Shown piece after piece: positions 33,442-41,975 of a stretch of 64,000 bases of DNA. The DNA lies in assembly GCF_023074075.1 (NCBI RefSeq), contig NZ_JADPKT010000033.1, forward strand, positions 248,001 to 312,000, written 5' to 3'. The notes beneath the pieces are model-generated. The model was not told the DNA's origin and did no database searches. It worked only from the letters and a program-made list of their open reading frames with translations. Both the position numbers and the translations under genes were made by a program. This stretch comes from Bradyrhizobium sp. 138. GTDB taxonomy: Bacteria > Pseudomonadota > Alphaproteobacteria > Rhizobiales > Xanthobacteraceae. Numbering within the stretch: the first letter of the stretch is position 1; each line of letters opens with the position of its first letter.

Positions 33442-34401
33442 TCATCTGATTGCCTCCTGCGTCGCGACGCCGCCAAAGTTCAGATTGCGGACCAGGCGCC
33501 AGCCGTCGGTCGCATTTCTGAGATAAGTGGGCCGGTTTCGCCGAAACAGGGTGGGTCCATACTGCCCGGAACCGATGTGGTTGTCGGTGATCGACACTCC
33601 CGAGATCGGATTGTCGTTGAACTTCGCGTCCGAATAGACCGTATAGCTACCGCCTGCGAGAAGATTGCCTTCGATGACGATGTTGGAGACAGGGCCAAAC
33701 TCGTTGTCGATCATGATGGCGCCGGCCGCGCCGTGAGAATTGATGATCGTGTTGTGCCGGATGACCGTGTCCGAGATGCCGCCATCGATCTGGATGCCAT
33801 CGTAGTGTGGCGCCCCCCCAGCGTTGAGATCGTGAATAAAATTATCTTCGATCAGATTGCCCTTCCCGGTCAGCACGATGCCGTTTTCGACGTTCGAGAT
33901 GTTGTTGCGCTGGAACGTGCCCTGTCCCATGATCCCCTGGTTGCCATTGCCGTCGGGACCAGCACCCTGGCCGTCGATCGTGCAATCCCTGACGACAACT
34001 CCTGTCCGGTGCGGATCGATCTTGATAACGGCCCAAGCGCTGGCCGAGATGCGGGACATCTCGATGGTCACGTTGTCGGCGTTGACGACGACTCCGCCCT
34101 GAATGTCCAGTCCCGAAATCGCCGTGCCGGCAATGGCAATCGTGAGCGGTCCTGACGGCTTCAACACGAGATCACGAGGCGGCCCCGTGTTGCTTGCGTC
34201 GGGCCATTGGGAGGCGAACGCCGACTTAGGCGGGCTGTTCGGTTCAGCCGCCACAGCCGCCGGAATTTGGAGCGCTGCGACCGCAGCCGCTACACGGACA
34301 GCATCGAGCAGACTTCCGCCCCAGCGGCGCTTGCAGCCCGGCGCAAGCCCGCCGGCTTTTCGCCAATTCCGCGCCCGTCCCGCCACGTTGTCTGATCTCA
34401 T
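33442..34401 (-). CDS. Exported right-handed beta-helix protein, paralogue of RTX protein N-terminus
   Basis: A 319-residue protein. After a basic start, the segment 'AVRVAAAVAALQIPAAVAAE' is a Sec signal peptide with an Ala-x-Ala cleavage site. The mature part (~residues 60-300) repeats beta-helix rungs such as 'DGNGNQGIMGQGTFQRNNIS' and 'GGAPHYDGIQIDGGISDTVI'. It aligns over its whole length with residues 1-245 of the type I-secreted protein at 28107-30692, including the HYDGIQIDGG and MIDN-FGPVSN blocks. It is probably periplasmic or secreted and acts on or binds the polysaccharide of the cluster. The ATG at 34401 follows the upstream glycosyltransferase by 32 bases. Confidence 0.85.
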   Translation of the reverse strand: MRSDNVAGRARNWRKAGGLAPGCKRRWGGSLLDAVRVAAAVAALQIPAAVAAEPNSPPKSAFASQWPDASNTGPPRDLVLKPSGPLTIAIAGTAISGLDIQGGVVVNADNVTIEMSRISASAWAVIKIDPHRTGVVVRDCTIDGQGAGPDGNGNQGIMGQGTFQRNNISNVENGIVLTGKGNLIEDNFIHDLNAGGAPHYDGIQIDGGISDTVIRHNTIINSHGAAGAIMIDNEFGPVSNIVIEGNLLAGGSYTVYSDAKFNDNPISGVSITDNHIGSGQYGPTLFRRNRPTYLRNATDGWRLVRNLNFGGVATQEAIR

Positions 34402-34433
34402 CGCTCTCTTCTCGCCGGAAACAGCCCGACGCC

Positions 34434-35438
34434 TCATGCCGGCCCGACTCTCTGCGCCTCGTAACCGCCGACCCACTCTCGCCGGCGCTTCCAGACAGCT
34501 TCCCAGTACGCCGCATTCTCTTGCCATTCGGCGTTCCGAGCCAGGGCGGCTGCCGTGCCGTACCCGCACCAGCGTGTGAGCGGCACGATCCGGTGCAGCG
34601 CCTGTCCGATCGTTCGCGCCGGCCAGCCGAAATGTCGGTTGATCAAGGTGATTCTTCCCTTAAATACCTTCACCCTCTTGTCGACAGGCACGACGTCCGA
34701 TGCCCCGCCATAGTGGACGATGGTCGCCTCAGGCGTGACCGCGGGACGCGCACCAAGCGATCGTGCGCGATGGCAAAGGTCCGCTTCCTCTCCGTACATG
34801 AAGAACGTGGGGTCGAACCCGCCGAGCCTCTCCCACAGCAGTCGGTCGATCAGCAGAAAGCAACCGGTAACGATGTCGACATGCCGCGCGGTATCTCGGT
34901 CCCATCCGCCATAGGCCTCGGAATTGAAAATCGGATTCCGACGACCGAAATAGGTGAGCCCCAGCGCGAAGCACAACAAGTTCCACAAACTGATTCTTCG
35001 AAAGCACGAGGTGCGATTGAGGCTGCCGTCCGGAAACACTGTGCGTCCGCCCCAGACGTGAAATGACGAATTTGCGTCGGCGAACTCCGACAGACGATCA
35101 ATCGCGCCGTCGAGAATGATGGTGTCTGGATTGAGCAGAAGCAATCGTCGGCCCCGCGCTTGTTTTGCGGCCAAATTGTTGGCGCGTGCAAAGCCGATGT
35201 TGTCATTTAGGGCAATCAGCCTAAAGTCAGGGAATTGGCGGGCAATTGCGGCAGCTGACTGGTCGGAGGAGTTGTTGTCGACGACGATGACCTCATATCT
35301 CGTGCCCATCGTCTCGGCGGCGATCGATGCCAAACAGTCGAGCGTCATATCGCGGGTATTGTAGCTCACAACAATGATGGAGAGGTCCAGCTGCCGATCC
35401 GAGTCAGGACCTTCGTCATCATGGTACGCGTTGCTCAT
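34434..35438 (-). CDS. Family 2 glycosyltransferase, rhamnosyltransferase-like
   Basis: A 334-residue GT-A enzyme. Seen are 'LSIIVVSYNTRDMTLDCLAS' at the start, 'VIVVDNNSSDQSAA', 'LLLNPDTIILDGAI' (metal-site region reading NPD) and 'FFMYGEEADLCHRAR', the motif shared with WbbL-type rhamnosyltransferases. These transfer rhamnose from dTDP-rhamnose to a lipid-linked sugar at the cytoplasmic face of the inner membrane. The rfbA/rfbD genes at the right edge fit this donor. There is a C-terminal amphipathic region and no signal peptide. The ATG at 35438 is preferred to one at 35489. Confidence 0.87.
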   Translation of the reverse strand: MSNAYHDDEGPDSDRQLDLSIIVVSYNTRDMTLDCLASIAAETMGTRYEVIVVDNNSSDQSAAAIARQFPDFRLIALNDNIGFARANNLAAKQARGRRLLLLNPDTIILDGAIDRLSEFADANSSFHVWGGRTVFPDGSLNRTSCFRRISLWNLLCFALGLTYFGRRNPIFNSEAYGGWDRDTARHVDIVTGCFLLIDRLLWERLGGFDPTFFMYGEEADLCHRARSLGARPAVTPEATIVHYGGASDVVPVDKRVKVFKGRITLINRHFGWPARTIGQALHRIVPLTRWCGYGTAAALARNAEWQENAAYWEAVWKRRREWVGGYEAQRVGPA

Positions 35439-35521
35439 AGCGACTCTGCTCCATTCGAAGACACTGCGGCCCACTCGTCGCGCTATCAACCTCGAACCCT
35501 AGCTAAGATGCTGGTGTCGTC

Positions 35522-36688
35522 TCACTCCGCTGCACCAGCCTCGATTGTTCCTGTCAGATTGTTACTCGACTCATCACAGCGCGCGACGGCCTGACTCTCA
35601 ACGCCCCCTCGGCTGCCTAGACGTGCAAAGTGCGACGACACCCAACGCGAAACCCACGCCTTTTGCTTCAGCGCCGGCGCTTCGACATATCGCCAGGAGG
35701 CGTACGCCAGAACCAGAGTTACGGATCCCGCCAGCAAGGCCAAGGGCCAACCGGTCGTGAGATCGAACAGCGTCAGAAATGCCAATATGACCGGCGAATG
35801 GATCAGGTATACGCCATAGGACAGATCGTGCTTGAGAGGCACTCGACTGGCGGCCTCGGAGAGCCCGAGATAGACCACGACGTAGGGTATACACAGCGGC
35901 AGCGCTACCGCCCCAATCCCGCCCGCAAGACCGATCAGCGCGACCCCCACGGCGACGCCGGCCCCGATTCCGGAGAACGGTATACTTTCACGGTAGAGGT
36001 AGAGGCTCGTGCCAGCGATGAAGTAGACGAAGAGACCAATAAAATCCAAAAGCCGCTGCGGACAGGCCGCATGCAGCGATGGCGAGAGCGCCAACCCTAC
36101 ATAGACGAGGTAGACCAGTGCGAAACTGATTATCGTCAGCACACGTCGGCGGAGAAAGCCCGCCACGCTCATCACCGCCAGCACCGCATAGGCCCAGACT
36201 TCGATATTGAGCGTCCATAGCGGTCCATTGACCTGTACTTCGTATCCATGCCGCACCACGCCTGGGAGGTAGTGCGACATCAGCGTGACGGCGTTCTTCA
36301 GATAGAGGTAAAGCTCGGCGCTGCCGAAATAGTCTGCTAGTGAATATGTCGTCAGGGCCGGTCCCAACACGAACATCGACGCGATGACCACGACGAACAG
36401 CGCCGGCAGGATACGCAACGCTCTATTTACGCCGAACCGAACGAGATCGCCGGACCGGGCCAGGCCGGGTGCCAGCAGGAAACCGCTGACACAGAAGAAA
36501 ATGATGACTGCAAACAGGCCGAGCTGGATGAACCCGCCGCTGAACCGGTAGAGGATGTCGTTGACTCCCCACCATGCATGGTGACCGACCACCGTGAGTG
36601 CGGCCACAAGCCGGATCTGATCAAAACCGGGGCCTCTGGCTGAAAGGACGGAGAGCCGATCGCCGATCGTCGTCCCGGTTGAAATCAT
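35522..36688 (-). CDS. Membrane acyltransferase, OafA/acyltransferase-3 family
   Basis: A membrane protein of about 388 residues and roughly ten helices. The catalytic His lies in 'RLVAALTVVGHHAWWGVND', and 'IIFFCVSGFLLAPGLARSG' and 'FGVNRALRILPALFVV' are the family's conserved first helices and Arg motif. Such enzymes O-acetylate (or otherwise acylate) polysaccharide sugars from cytoplasmic acyl-CoA. It lacks the SGNH domain found in some relatives. The start could be the ATG at 36724 instead; 36688 begins closer to the family N-terminus. Its upstream gap (36689-36771) holds ATATTATATATTATTAAAA and an ATTAAAT motif. Confidence 0.88.
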   Translation of the reverse strand: MISTGTTIGDRLSVLSARGPGFDQIRLVAALTVVGHHAWWGVNDILYRFSGGFIQLGLFAVIIFFCVSGFLLAPGLARSGDLVRFGVNRALRILPALFVVVIASMFVLGPALTTYSLADYFGSAELYLYLKNAVTLMSHYLPGVVRHGYEVQVNGPLWTLNIEVWAYAVLAVMSVAGFLRRRVLTIISFALVYLVYVGLALSPSLHAACPQRLLDFIGLFVYFIAGTSLYLYRESIPFSGIGAGVAVGVALIGLAGGIGAVALPLCIPYVVVYLGLSEAASRVPLKHDLSYGVYLIHSPVILAFLTLFDLTTGWPLALLAGSVTLVLAYASWRYVEAPALKQKAWVSRWVSSHFARLGSRGGVESQAVARCDESSNNLTGTIEAGAAE

Positions 36689-36771
36689 CGATTTCTCATG
36701 CAAATGATCTTTCCGCCGTTTCAATATTATATATTATTAAAATGCCAAGGCAATTAAATACGACATGCATA

Positions 36772-38316
36772 TTAATCGGAACGCACCTCGACGGCCGAGC
36801 CATTTGGTTCAGATGAGGCCGCCCATTCGGCTATCCTGTCGTCGTTTGGCTTTCCTCCGGAGACGGTCGCGATGATCGAGGCCGAAAGCCCGAGCGAAAG
36901 AGACCGCGGCGCGAACTCGCTCAGCCAGGAGGTCATGCCAAACAGTCCATCGCCAGGATCCGCCGGAATTCCGAGCATCGTTTCGATTCGCAGGCCTGAC
37001 TCGACGCACCAGCTCGCCAGCTTGCGCGCCGAAGCGAAATGAACGCCCGCAGCCTCGTAGCCGCTGGAGCGCCCGGACTGGAGACTCGCCCTGAGATAGG
37101 ACCGGACCCCCCTTGGGGACAGCGTGTTGGGGATCTGGATCACTGCTATCGAGCGCTCGTGCATGAACGATCGCAGCCTCAGAAGCAGCTTTCGCGGATC
37201 CGGAGCAAGGTGCAACAAGTTGAGACATAGAACGCAGTCGTAGGCGGCGCGATTGGAGCCGATATCGTCCAGATCGGTGTAGATCATCTCGATCCCATCC
37301 CCGGCGGGACCGGCTGCGATCACTGGGTCGAGCGGAATTGCCGTGACGTGCAGACCTCGCGCCTGCAGCCGCTTCTCCGTCTTACCCGATCCACAACCGA
37401 TCGAAAGCACGCTGCGCGCCGATGCCGGCACGAGCGCGATCGTCGCCTCGGATTCAGGTTCATAATAGTCCTTGGAAAAACTCGCGCGACGAAGGCGCGT
37501 CTCCGTTGGAAGCAACGAGTAGGGCGAGCGACGACCGTCCGCGATTTGCAGCAGAATCGCCTTTTGCCTGCCAAGTTCCTCGTCCCCGATCCCCATCCGG
37601 CCGACGTACCGGTTGGTGAGGTGATGCACGGTGAAATCCTGCAGGTGGGAGACTGGCACCAGTTTCCTCAAACCACATTGGGTGTATGGATCCGTCGCGG
37701 CCGTACAAGCCAGATCATACTTGCCCTGGTGCGGAGCCACTTCGAAGCCGCCCGAATGCAGGGCGTTGGCGAGCTGCTCCCGTGTAAGAACGAAACAAGC
37801 AGCGTGCTCATTGGTGAAATGCGCCAGAGTATAGTCGCCACGCCGCCTGACCGATGAGGGATCCCAGTGAAAGTGCGCGTGAATATCAGGGTAGTTAAGC
37901 TCACCGTCTTCGCCGAATTCGACCCGCAGAAACCCAGCGACTTCGTCAGGAGGTAGAAACGACGTTACCTCCAGCCAGGCGCGGATGTTCCTCTCGGTGA
38001 TCAGAATGTCGTCTTCGGAGTAGATGAACAGATCGTATTGGTCACGACGTTCCGCGAACAGTTTCTTATGCGCGAACGGCAGGGACCACGGGTTCCTGGC
38101 GGGCATGCCAACAATGCATTCCACCCCGGATTTAGCGCTCTTATCGATGTTCGACAACACAACGACATCAATGGCGAGGGACATCGACTCGTATTCTCTA
38201 GTGACTCTCTCGAGATAGCCGTCATTCGAGGTTCCATAGCTTGCAATCGCGACCAGTACGTGAGGCAGCCGACGGCTGTCCTGGCGCGTCACATGCTGGG
38301 CAGCATGCTCGTTCAT
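36772..38316 (-). CDS. Two-domain protein: GT-A-like domain fused to a class I methyltransferase
   Basis: A 514-residue fusion. Residues ~18-270 look like a glycosyltransferase-type domain: 'HVLVAIASYGTSNDGYLERV' at the start and 'DLFIYSEDDILITERNI' with an acidic metal-site motif. Residues ~300-480 are a SAM methyltransferase: 'SVLSIGCGSGKTEKRLQARG' is motif I, and 'AYDCVLCLNLLHLAPDP' is motif IV. It could add and methylate a sugar, making a methyl-capped chain end. It is divergent from the GT4 gene across an AT-rich gap. The GT family cannot be named from sight, and the two domains might act separately. Confidence 0.75.
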   Translation of the reverse strand: MNEHAAQHVTRQDSRRLPHVLVAIASYGTSNDGYLERVTREYESMSLAIDVVVLSNIDKSAKSGVECIVGMPARNPWSLPFAHKKLFAERRDQYDLFIYSEDDILITERNIRAWLEVTSFLPPDEVAGFLRVEFGEDGELNYPDIHAHFHWDPSSVRRRGDYTLAHFTNEHAACFVLTREQLANALHSGGFEVAPHQGKYDLACTAATDPYTQCGLRKLVPVSHLQDFTVHHLTNRYVGRMGIGDEELGRQKAILLQIADGRRSPYSLLPTETRLRRASFSKDYYEPESEATIALVPASARSVLSIGCGSGKTEKRLQARGLHVTAIPLDPVIAAGPAGDGIEMIYTDLDDIGSNRAAYDCVLCLNLLHLAPDPRKLLLRLRSFMHERSIAVIQIPNTLSPRGVRSYLRASLQSGRSSGYEAAGVHFASARKLASWCVESGLRIETMLGIPADPGDGLFGMTSWLSEFAPRSLSLGLSASIIATVSGGKPNDDRIAEWAASSEPNGSAVEVRSD

Positions 38317-38496
38317 CGCATCGGGATCCCGGTGAGGGGCATTATGCGGGTCTCGCGTTTAAATCCGCTCAGAGTATATAACCAAATCGGGATTGGTCGA
38401 CATTTATTATGATTTAAATTTTTATTATACCGCGATATGGTCCTCAGGAGCAGGTTGGTCTCGGCGTTTGGCGCGACACCCGGAGAATCCCATCGC
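38317..38496. promoter_or_regulatory. AT-rich divergent promoter gap
   Basis: Between the GT-methyltransferase fusion and the GT4 gene lies 'catttattatgatttaaatt' followed by 'tttattatacc' at about 38401-38431, set in GC-rich surroundings. A GGAGA site lies 11 bases before the ATG at 38497. The AT block probably holds promoters for both directions. Confidence 0.45.
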
Positions 38497-39816
38497 ATGA
38501 AGGTGCTGGTCTATCCCCATTCCATGGAACTGGGAGGGTCGCAGCTCAACGCAGTTCAGCTTGCCGAGGCGGTTCGAGACCTCGGTCACGATGTTACCGT
38601 GGCATCCGAGACCGGCCCGCTGCTGGACAGGGTAAAGGACACGGGTCTCAGGCACATTGAGATTCCCCGGCACCGAGCCCGCCCCTCGCCCCGTGTTGGC
38701 CAGATGCTCCGCAGCATCGTCAACGAACGCTCCGTAGACGTGGTGCACGGTCATGAATGGCCCCCCATTGTCGAAGCTTTTCTGAGCGTTGGGCTATCGA
38801 CCAGGGCTGCCGTCGTGGGAACGGTCATGTCGATGTCGGTTCCGGCGTTCCTGCCGCGCAGCGTTCCTCTGACCGTGGGCACCGAAATGATCCATCGAGC
38901 TGCGATCGCTGCAGGACATCAGGATGTTACCTTGCTCGAGCCGCCAGTCGATACGAAGTCAGACCATCCCCTCGTCGACGGCACGAACTTTCGCGCGGCT
39001 CAGAATATTTGTCCGGACGAGGTCGTCATTGCGATGGTCTGCCGGCTTGTGCCGAACCTTAAACTGGAGGGCCTGCTATCGGCGTGCGATGCCGTCGGCG
39101 AAATAGCACTCGGCGGCCCGCCAGTGCGGCTGCTGATCATTGGTGATGGGCCGGCGAGACCGAGCGTCGAAGCGCGGGCAGCCAGAACCAACTCGCTGGT
39201 CGGCCGGAACGCCGTCATATTGGCGGGAGAGATGTCCGATCCGCGCCCTGGCTATGCTGCCGCGGACGTCATCATTGGCCAAGGTGGTTCGGCGCTGCGC
39301 GGGATGGCCTTTGGCAAGCCGCTGGTGGTGGTAGGCGAGGACGGGTTCAGTGAGCTGTTGACGCCCGAGAGCGCGCCGACCTTCTTGCAACAGGGCTGGT
39401 ATGGATTGGGCAACGGCTCGCGCGGAGCCGGTGCCAGTGCGCTTCGCTCGGCTCTTGAGACCATCCTCGCCTCCGCATCGCTCCGTCAGGAGCTTGGCGG
39501 ATTCGGCCGGCGACTGGTGGAACACCGCTTCAGCCTCGCGCACGCGGCGAAGGCGATAGAGCAAACCTATCTGCATGCCCTGCGCAGCAAGCCCTCAACC
39601 AGGCAACAATTGGCAGATGCCGGCCGATGCGCAGCCAACCTTGCTCACTACAAGGTGCAGAGGAAATACCAGCGTTGGATGGGTTTGGCTTCCGCCGAAG
39701 ACGACAACGATCGGGCGCGAATCTCCGCGGTGCTGTCCGCCAAGACGAAAGCATCTCGATCAGACAGAGTCGCGCCAGATCCGGCTCATAAGATATCCCG
39801 GCAAACCGACCCTTGA
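38497..39816 (+). CDS. Family 4 glycosyltransferase
   Basis: A 439-residue GT-B enzyme. The N-terminal domain has 'HSMELGGSQLNAVQLAEAVR' (donor-site glycine loop) and 'VDVVHGHEWPP'. The C-terminal domain has 'VVIAMVCRLVPNLKLEGL', 'PVRLLIIGDGPARPSVEA' and 'AADVIIGQGGSALRGMAFGK', in which the usual Glu of the EX7E motif appears as Gln/Gly-rich sequence. It retains the anomeric configuration of its donor and adds a sugar to the growing lipid-linked unit. It is a single plus-strand gene within minus-strand neighbours, convergent with the DegT gene. The ATG at 38497 fits the family start. Confidence 0.88.
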   Translation: MKVLVYPHSMELGGSQLNAVQLAEAVRDLGHDVTVASETGPLLDRVKDTGLRHIEIPRHRARPSPRVGQMLRSIVNERSVDVVHGHEWPPIVEAFLSVGLSTRAAVVGTVMSMSVPAFLPRSVPLTVGTEMIHRAAIAAGHQDVTLLEPPVDTKSDHPLVDGTNFRAAQNICPDEVVIAMVCRLVPNLKLEGLLSACDAVGEIALGGPPVRLLIIGDGPARPSVEARAARTNSLVGRNAVILAGEMSDPRPGYAAADVIIGQGGSALRGMAFGKPLVVVGEDGFSELLTPESAPTFLQQGWYGLGNGSRGAGASALRSALETILASASLRQELGGFGRRLVEHRFSLAHAAKAIEQTYLHALRSKPSTRQQLADAGRCAANLAHYKVQRKYQRWMGLASAEDDNDRARISAVLSAKTKASRSDRVAPDPAHKISRQTDP

Positions 39817-39837
39817 CCCGGATCGGCACGGTCGGTT

Positions 39838-40977
39838 TCAGCGGGCAAGTTCACGCTTCACCGCATCCACGATACGGTCCTGGTCCGTACCGTCCATTTG
39901 CGCATAGAGTGGAAGCAGGATCGCGTGATCCTGAGCGAGCTCGGATTGTCGTAGATCGTGCCGCGACTCCGCGCCGGCATAGGGCGGCTCGCGATGCGAG
40001 CACATGATGCCCCTGCGCGTAGCGATGCCCTGGTCAAGCAGCGATTGCATCGTCGCCCGCTGATTCAATCGATCGGGCAAGCGCACGCAGTAACTCTGCC
40101 AGTTCGATCGTGCCCACGCCGGCTCGAACGGCAACCGCAGCCCCTCGATATTACCGAGCAGCTCGGCATAACGGGATGCCAGCGCGCGACGCCGCGCAAT
40201 CAGCTGCGGGAGCCGCTCGAGCTGTTTGCGCCCGATCGCGGCCTGCATATCCGTCATTCGATAATTGTAGCCGACGAGGACGTACTCCTCGAAAATGACA
40301 CGCTGCGACCCGTGGCGCACGATGTCAGGAACGCTCATCCCGTGTTGGCGTAACAGCCTGAACTTGCGATCGAGCTCGGCATCCGAGGTGGCGAGCATTC
40401 CCCCCTCACCTGTCGTGATCACCTTTCGCGGATGAAATGAAAAGCAGGCAATGTCTCCATGTGGCTTGCCGATCGCCTCCCATTGCCCGTTCACGCAGAT
40501 CTGCGATCCGGCGGCACAAGCCGCATCCTCGATCACGGCGATCCCATGGCGGCGCGCCACAGTCATGAGCGCGGCCATGTCGCACGGCATGCCCATCTGA
40601 TGCACCGCGATGATCGCACGCGTGCGCTCGGTGATGGCTTCAGCCAGCCGAGCGCAATCCAGATTGTATGTCTCGGGCTCGATGTCGACGAAAACCGGCG
40701 TGGCGCCCTGATATCGGATCACGTTCGCGGTTGCGATGAAGGAATGGCTGACCGTGATCACCTCGTCGCCCCTGCCGATACCCAGCGCGGCCAGGGCGAG
40801 CTGCAGGGCGGTCGTGCAATTCGCGACCGCGCAGGCGTGCGGAGCGCCGACAAGCGCGGCGAACTCGTCCTCGAACGCAGCGACCTGCGGGCCTTGCGAT
40901 ACCCAGCCCGACAGCACCACGGCGCGCGCGGCGTCGGCCTCTTCCTCCGCAAGCAGAGGCGCTGCGATGGGGATCAC
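39838..40977 (-). CDS. DegT/DnrJ/EryC1/StrS-type sugar aminotransferase (copy 1)
   Basis: A 379-residue PLP enzyme that aminates a keto-nucleotide sugar. Seen are 'NCTTALQLALAALGIGRGDE' (cofactor loop), 'AVIEDAACAAGS' (Asp holding the pyridine), the Schiff-base lysine in 'CFSFHPRKVITTGEGGM' and 'VGYNYRMTDMQAAIG'. The start is a GTG at 40977 that overlaps the upstream epimerase stop as GTGA and gives the normal 'IPIAAPLLAEEE' opening; an ATG at 41034 is less likely. It forms an operon with the epimerase and the second DegT gene, so one or more amino sugars are made here. Confidence 0.92.
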   Translation of the reverse strand: MIPIAAPLLAEEEADAARAVVLSGWVSQGPQVAAFEDEFAALVGAPHACAVANCTTALQLALAALGIGRGDEVITVSHSFIATANVIRYQGATPVFVDIEPETYNLDCARLAEAITERTRAIIAVHQMGMPCDMAALMTVARRHGIAVIEDAACAAGSQICVNGQWEAIGKPHGDIACFSFHPRKVITTGEGGMLATSDAELDRKFRLLRQHGMSVPDIVRHGSQRVIFEEYVLVGYNYRMTDMQAAIGRKQLERLPQLIARRRALASRYAELLGNIEGLRLPFEPAWARSNWQSYCVRLPDRLNQRATMQSLLDQGIATRRGIMCSHREPPYAGAESRHDLRQSELAQDHAILLPLYAQMDGTDQDRIVDAVKRELAR

Positions 40978-41975
40978 GATGCGGCCGCCCGCCGCTGACG
41001 ATCCGAAGCGAGGTCGCGTTCTGATCGCCACCATTTCACGAGGTCGGCGAGTCCCTGCTCGAGCGAAACCGTGGCGCGGAACCCCAGCAGACGCTCGGCC
41101 TTTCCTGTCGACGCCAGCCGTCGAGGCACCGGATTGACCGAACGTTCAGGTGCAAATTCGGGTGTCAGGCCGCGCCGTCCCATCACCGACGCAAGCACAG
41201 TTGCCAGTTGCGTCAGGCTGGTCTCAGTACCGCTTCCGACGTTGAAGACTTCATCAGTGACCTTTGCCCTGGCCGCAAGGACGTTGGCGCGCGCGACGTC
41301 GCGGACGTGAACGAAATCCATCGTCTGACGGCCGTCACCGAAGATGACAGGAGGTAACCCGGCCTCCAGCCGCTCCATCCAACGGATCAACACCTCGGTG
41401 TACCGTCCGTGTATGTCCATTCGGCTGCCATAGACGTTGAAATATCTGAATGCGACGTAGTCGAGACCCCGTGCGTCGTTGAAGGCTCGCAAAAGCCCTT
41501 CGTTGAACGCCTTGGCGACCCCATACAGAGTCCGGTTGTTGTACGGATTTTGCCGCTCGGTTGTCGGAAACTCCTCGGCCAGGCCATATACAGACGCCGA
41601 GGACGCCGCGATGATCTTCTCGATGTCGTGCTTGATGCACAGCTCCAGGAGGTCGTAGGTGGCGTCCACCATGACCTCCTTGGCCAGGCGTGGCTCCGCC
41701 GCGCAATGAGTGATGCGGAGTGCAGCCTGATGAAACACGATGTCGGCAGCCTTCACCAAGGCTTCCATCAGCTTGCGATCGCGTATGTCGCCGTGAACCA
41801 GTCTCACCGGTCCACGCCCAAGCGCGCGCCGAAGATTTTCCGGCCGGCCTCTCACCATGTTGTCGAGGGCAACGATCTCGATGCAACCCTCATCGCAGAG
41901 CAGATCGACGATGTGGGAGCCGATGAACCCTGCCCCGCCAGTGACCAGAACGCGCTTACCCTTGAGCTCGATCAA
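40974..41975 (-). CDS. NAD-dependent nucleotide-sugar epimerase/dehydratase
   Basis: A 333-residue extended short-chain dehydrogenase. 'VTGGAGFIGSHIVDLL' is the NAD-binding loop; the active site has Ser in 'AASSASVYG' and Tyr-x3-Lys in 'LYGVAKAFNE'. The family includes UDP-glucose and UDP-GlcNAc 4-epimerases and dehydratases; the early residues point to epimerase-type WbpP/GalE relatives, but substrate cannot be fixed. Four-base overlaps at both ends (GTGA downstream, ATGA upstream) couple it to two DegT aminotransferases, so it probably provides or remodels the keto-sugar they use. Confidence 0.9.
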   Translation of the reverse strand: MIELKGKRVLVTGGAGFIGSHIVDLLCDEGCIEIVALDNMVRGRPENLRRALGRGPVRLVHGDIRDRKLMEALVKAADIVFHQAALRITHCAAEPRLAKEVMVDATYDLLELCIKHDIEKIIAASSASVYGLAEEFPTTERQNPYNNRTLYGVAKAFNEGLLRAFNDARGLDYVAFRYFNVYGSRMDIHGRYTEVLIRWMERLEAGLPPVIFGDGRQTMDFVHVRDVARANVLAARAKVTDEVFNVGSGTETSLTQLATVLASVMGRRGLTPEFAPERSVNPVPRRLASTGKAERLLGFRATVSLEQGLADLVKWWRSERDLASDRQRRAAAS

